From assembly GCF_030695085.1 (NCBI RefSeq), contig NZ_JAUYTS010000083.1, forward strand, positions 1 through 64,000: a stretch of DNA of 64,000 bases, written 5' to 3'. Below are positions 63,019 through 64,000 of the stretch, in pieces. The DNA is from Falsiroseomonas sp. GTDB lineage: Bacteria; Pseudomonadota; Alphaproteobacteria; Acetobacterales; Acetobacteraceae. A program made the translations under genes and the position numbers. The notes under the pieces are model-generated. The model was not told the DNA's origin. It did no database searches and worked only from the letters and a program-made list of their open reading frames with translations. The first letter of the stretch is position 1. The number at the start of each line of letters is the position of its first letter.

Positions 63019-64000
63019 TCAGTTCGCGCGCAGGCCCTGGATGCGGATCAGACCGTCCGGGATCAGGCGCAGACCGCTCACCGCGGCGGTGGTGCCGAAG
63101 AAGCTCTGCGGGTGCCACAGATAGATATAGGGGCGGTCGCGCAGCAGGATTTCCATCGCGGTGCCATAGGCGGCCAGCCGTGCCGCGGGCTCCACGCTGG
63201 TGCGGCCGGCGCGCAGCGCCGCATCGGCCTGCTCGCTGCAATAGCGGCCGCCATTCAGGCTCTGGCCACAGGCGTTGAAGCCCCAGAGATTTCCGTCCAC
63301 ATCGGTGCGGCCGGACCAGGCGATGATCAGCACCTCGAAATCCCCGGCGGTCCAGGCGCGCAGCAGGGTCGCCACTTCGATCACCTGGATCTCCAGCGCG
63401 ATGCCGGCCTCAGCCGCCATGGCCTGGATCACCTCCGCCGCCTGGACGTATTCGGTGGTGTTGGGGACGGAGAATTTCACCCGCACCCGTTCCTGCCCGG
63501 CCTCTCGCAGCAGCGCGCGCGCCCGGGCCAGGTCGCGGCCCGGCACCGGCAGGGCCGCGATGTGGTGCGGGTGGCCGGGCGGGGTGGATTGGTTGCCGGG
63601 GCGGTACAGCCCCTCGAAAGCCACCTGGTTCAGCGCGTTGCGGTCGATGGCGAGCTCCAGCGCCTCCCGCACCCGCGCATCCTGGCCGAGCGGGTTCCGG
63701 GCGCGATCACCATGAGCGACATTGACGGCGAGATAGACGGAAGCCAGCGACGGCCCGTCCAGCAGCTTCACGCGGGCGTCGCGCCGCAGCGTGGTGACGT
63801 CGGAGGGGTTCACCCGCTCGATCACGTCCAGCGTGCCGGACCGCAGGTTCGCCGCCCGCACGGTGGTATCGGGGATCGGCCGGTACACCACCCGGTCGAA
63901 ATGCAGCGCGCCAGCGTTCCAGTAGCCGGGGAAACGCTCCAGCTCGATCCGGTCCTGCGGCACGCGGCGCGTCAGGCGATAGGGGCCGGCGCAGGCGGGC
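63019..64000 (-). CDS. ABC transporter substrate-binding protein, family 5 (5' end cut by window)
   Basis: The reading frame runs off the right edge, so only the C-terminal 326 or so residues are visible. They begin GPYRLTRRVPQDRIELERFP, the standard post-hinge start of family 5 proteins, and include DVIERVNPSDVTTLRRD and DARVREALELAIDRNALNQV. It is a periplasmic receptor for peptides or similar compounds. The missing part would hold the signal peptide. It ends 7 bases from the terminator of the converging E1 operon. Confidence 0.88.
   Translation of the reverse strand, partial: PACAGPYRLTRRVPQDRIELERFPGYWNAGALHFDRVVYRPIPDTTVRAANLRSGTLDVIERVNPSDVTTLRRDARVKLLDGPSLASVYLAVNVAHGDRARNPLGQDARVREALELAIDRNALNQVAFEGLYRPGNQSTPPGHPHHIAALPVPGRDLARARALLREAGQERVRVKFSVPNTTEYVQAAEVIQAMAAEAGIALEIQVIEVATLLRAWTAGDFEVLIIAWSGRTDVDGNLWGFNACGQSLNGGRYCSEQADAALRAGRTSVEPAARLAAYGTAMEILLRDRPYIYLWHPQSFFGTTAAVSGLRLIPDGLIRIQGLRAN

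Overview
The window is a GC-rich (roughly 70 %) stretch of a bacterial chromosome, densely packed with about 60 protein genes. Many genes overlap by 4 bases (ATGA, GTGA, even TTGA), so most form translationally coupled operons. The style suggests an environmental alphaproteobacterium such as a Roseomonas-like member of the Acetobacteraceae: many orphan Bug-type receptors, TRAP and ABC importers, FCD-type GntR regulators, homospermidine synthase, and an ornithine decarboxylase with a long structured leader. This assignment is inference from gene content; no rRNA marker is present. I saw no tRNA, rRNA, CRISPR array, insertion sequence or phage gene.

Layout. 1-1442: 5' part of an ABC exporter gene, cut by the left edge. 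1501-4410: TRAP transporter (dctP, a strong terminator-like hairpin, then dctQ and dctM). 4495-10657: acyl-CoA catabolism (two MaoC hydratases, a CoA-transferase, a crotonase, a Gfo/Idh/MocA oxidoreductase, an SDR, an acyl-CoA dehydrogenase). 10667-14083: MATE exporter and two tandem Bug receptors. 14138-19779: a TraB/GumN protein, then a ureide (urate/allantoin) block with two racemase-fold proteins, a PuuE-type allantoinase and 5-hydroxyisourate hydrolase, divergent from a Bug receptor and a leaderless BMP-family binding protein. 19736-23180: mscL, an atypical M20 peptidase and a family 5 binding protein.

23247-36071 is a long plus-strand array with two paralogous flavin/iron-sulfur dehydrogenase modules (small 2Fe-2S subunit, large FAD subunit with a C-terminal four-Cys domain, DadA-like FAD subunit). 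These resemble opine/D-amino-acid oxidase or HcnABC complexes. They are interleaved with a complete peptide-type ABC importer whose two ATPase genes lie at opposite ends. Import of an N-substituted or D-amino acid followed by oxidation is the simplest reading.

36087-41969: two further Bug receptors, a fumarate-reductase-like flavoprotein with a DUF1289 protein, MmgE/PrpD and a GntR regulator with palindromic sites nearby. 42041-53486 is a polyamine region: hydrolase, binding protein, homospermidine synthase, ornithine decarboxylase with a roughly 460-nt leader of tandem hairpins (candidate speF-type RNA), agmatinase, an IclR regulator, and a putrescine/spermidine-type ABC importer with both permeases fused. 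53754-57714: a NitT/TauT-type importer followed by a cytosine-deaminase-like amidohydrolase. 57718-62974: penicillin acylase family protein, GntR regulator and a fused alpha-beta E1 dehydrogenase. 63019-64000: a family 5 binding protein cut by the right edge.

Overall the window is a scavenging and catabolic region. Uptake systems for carboxylates, peptides or opines, polyamines and pyrimidine-like compounds sit next to the enzymes that process them, with local regulators of the GntR and IclR families. The only gene-free stretch over 300 bases is the decarboxylase leader and promoter region at 47315-47877.
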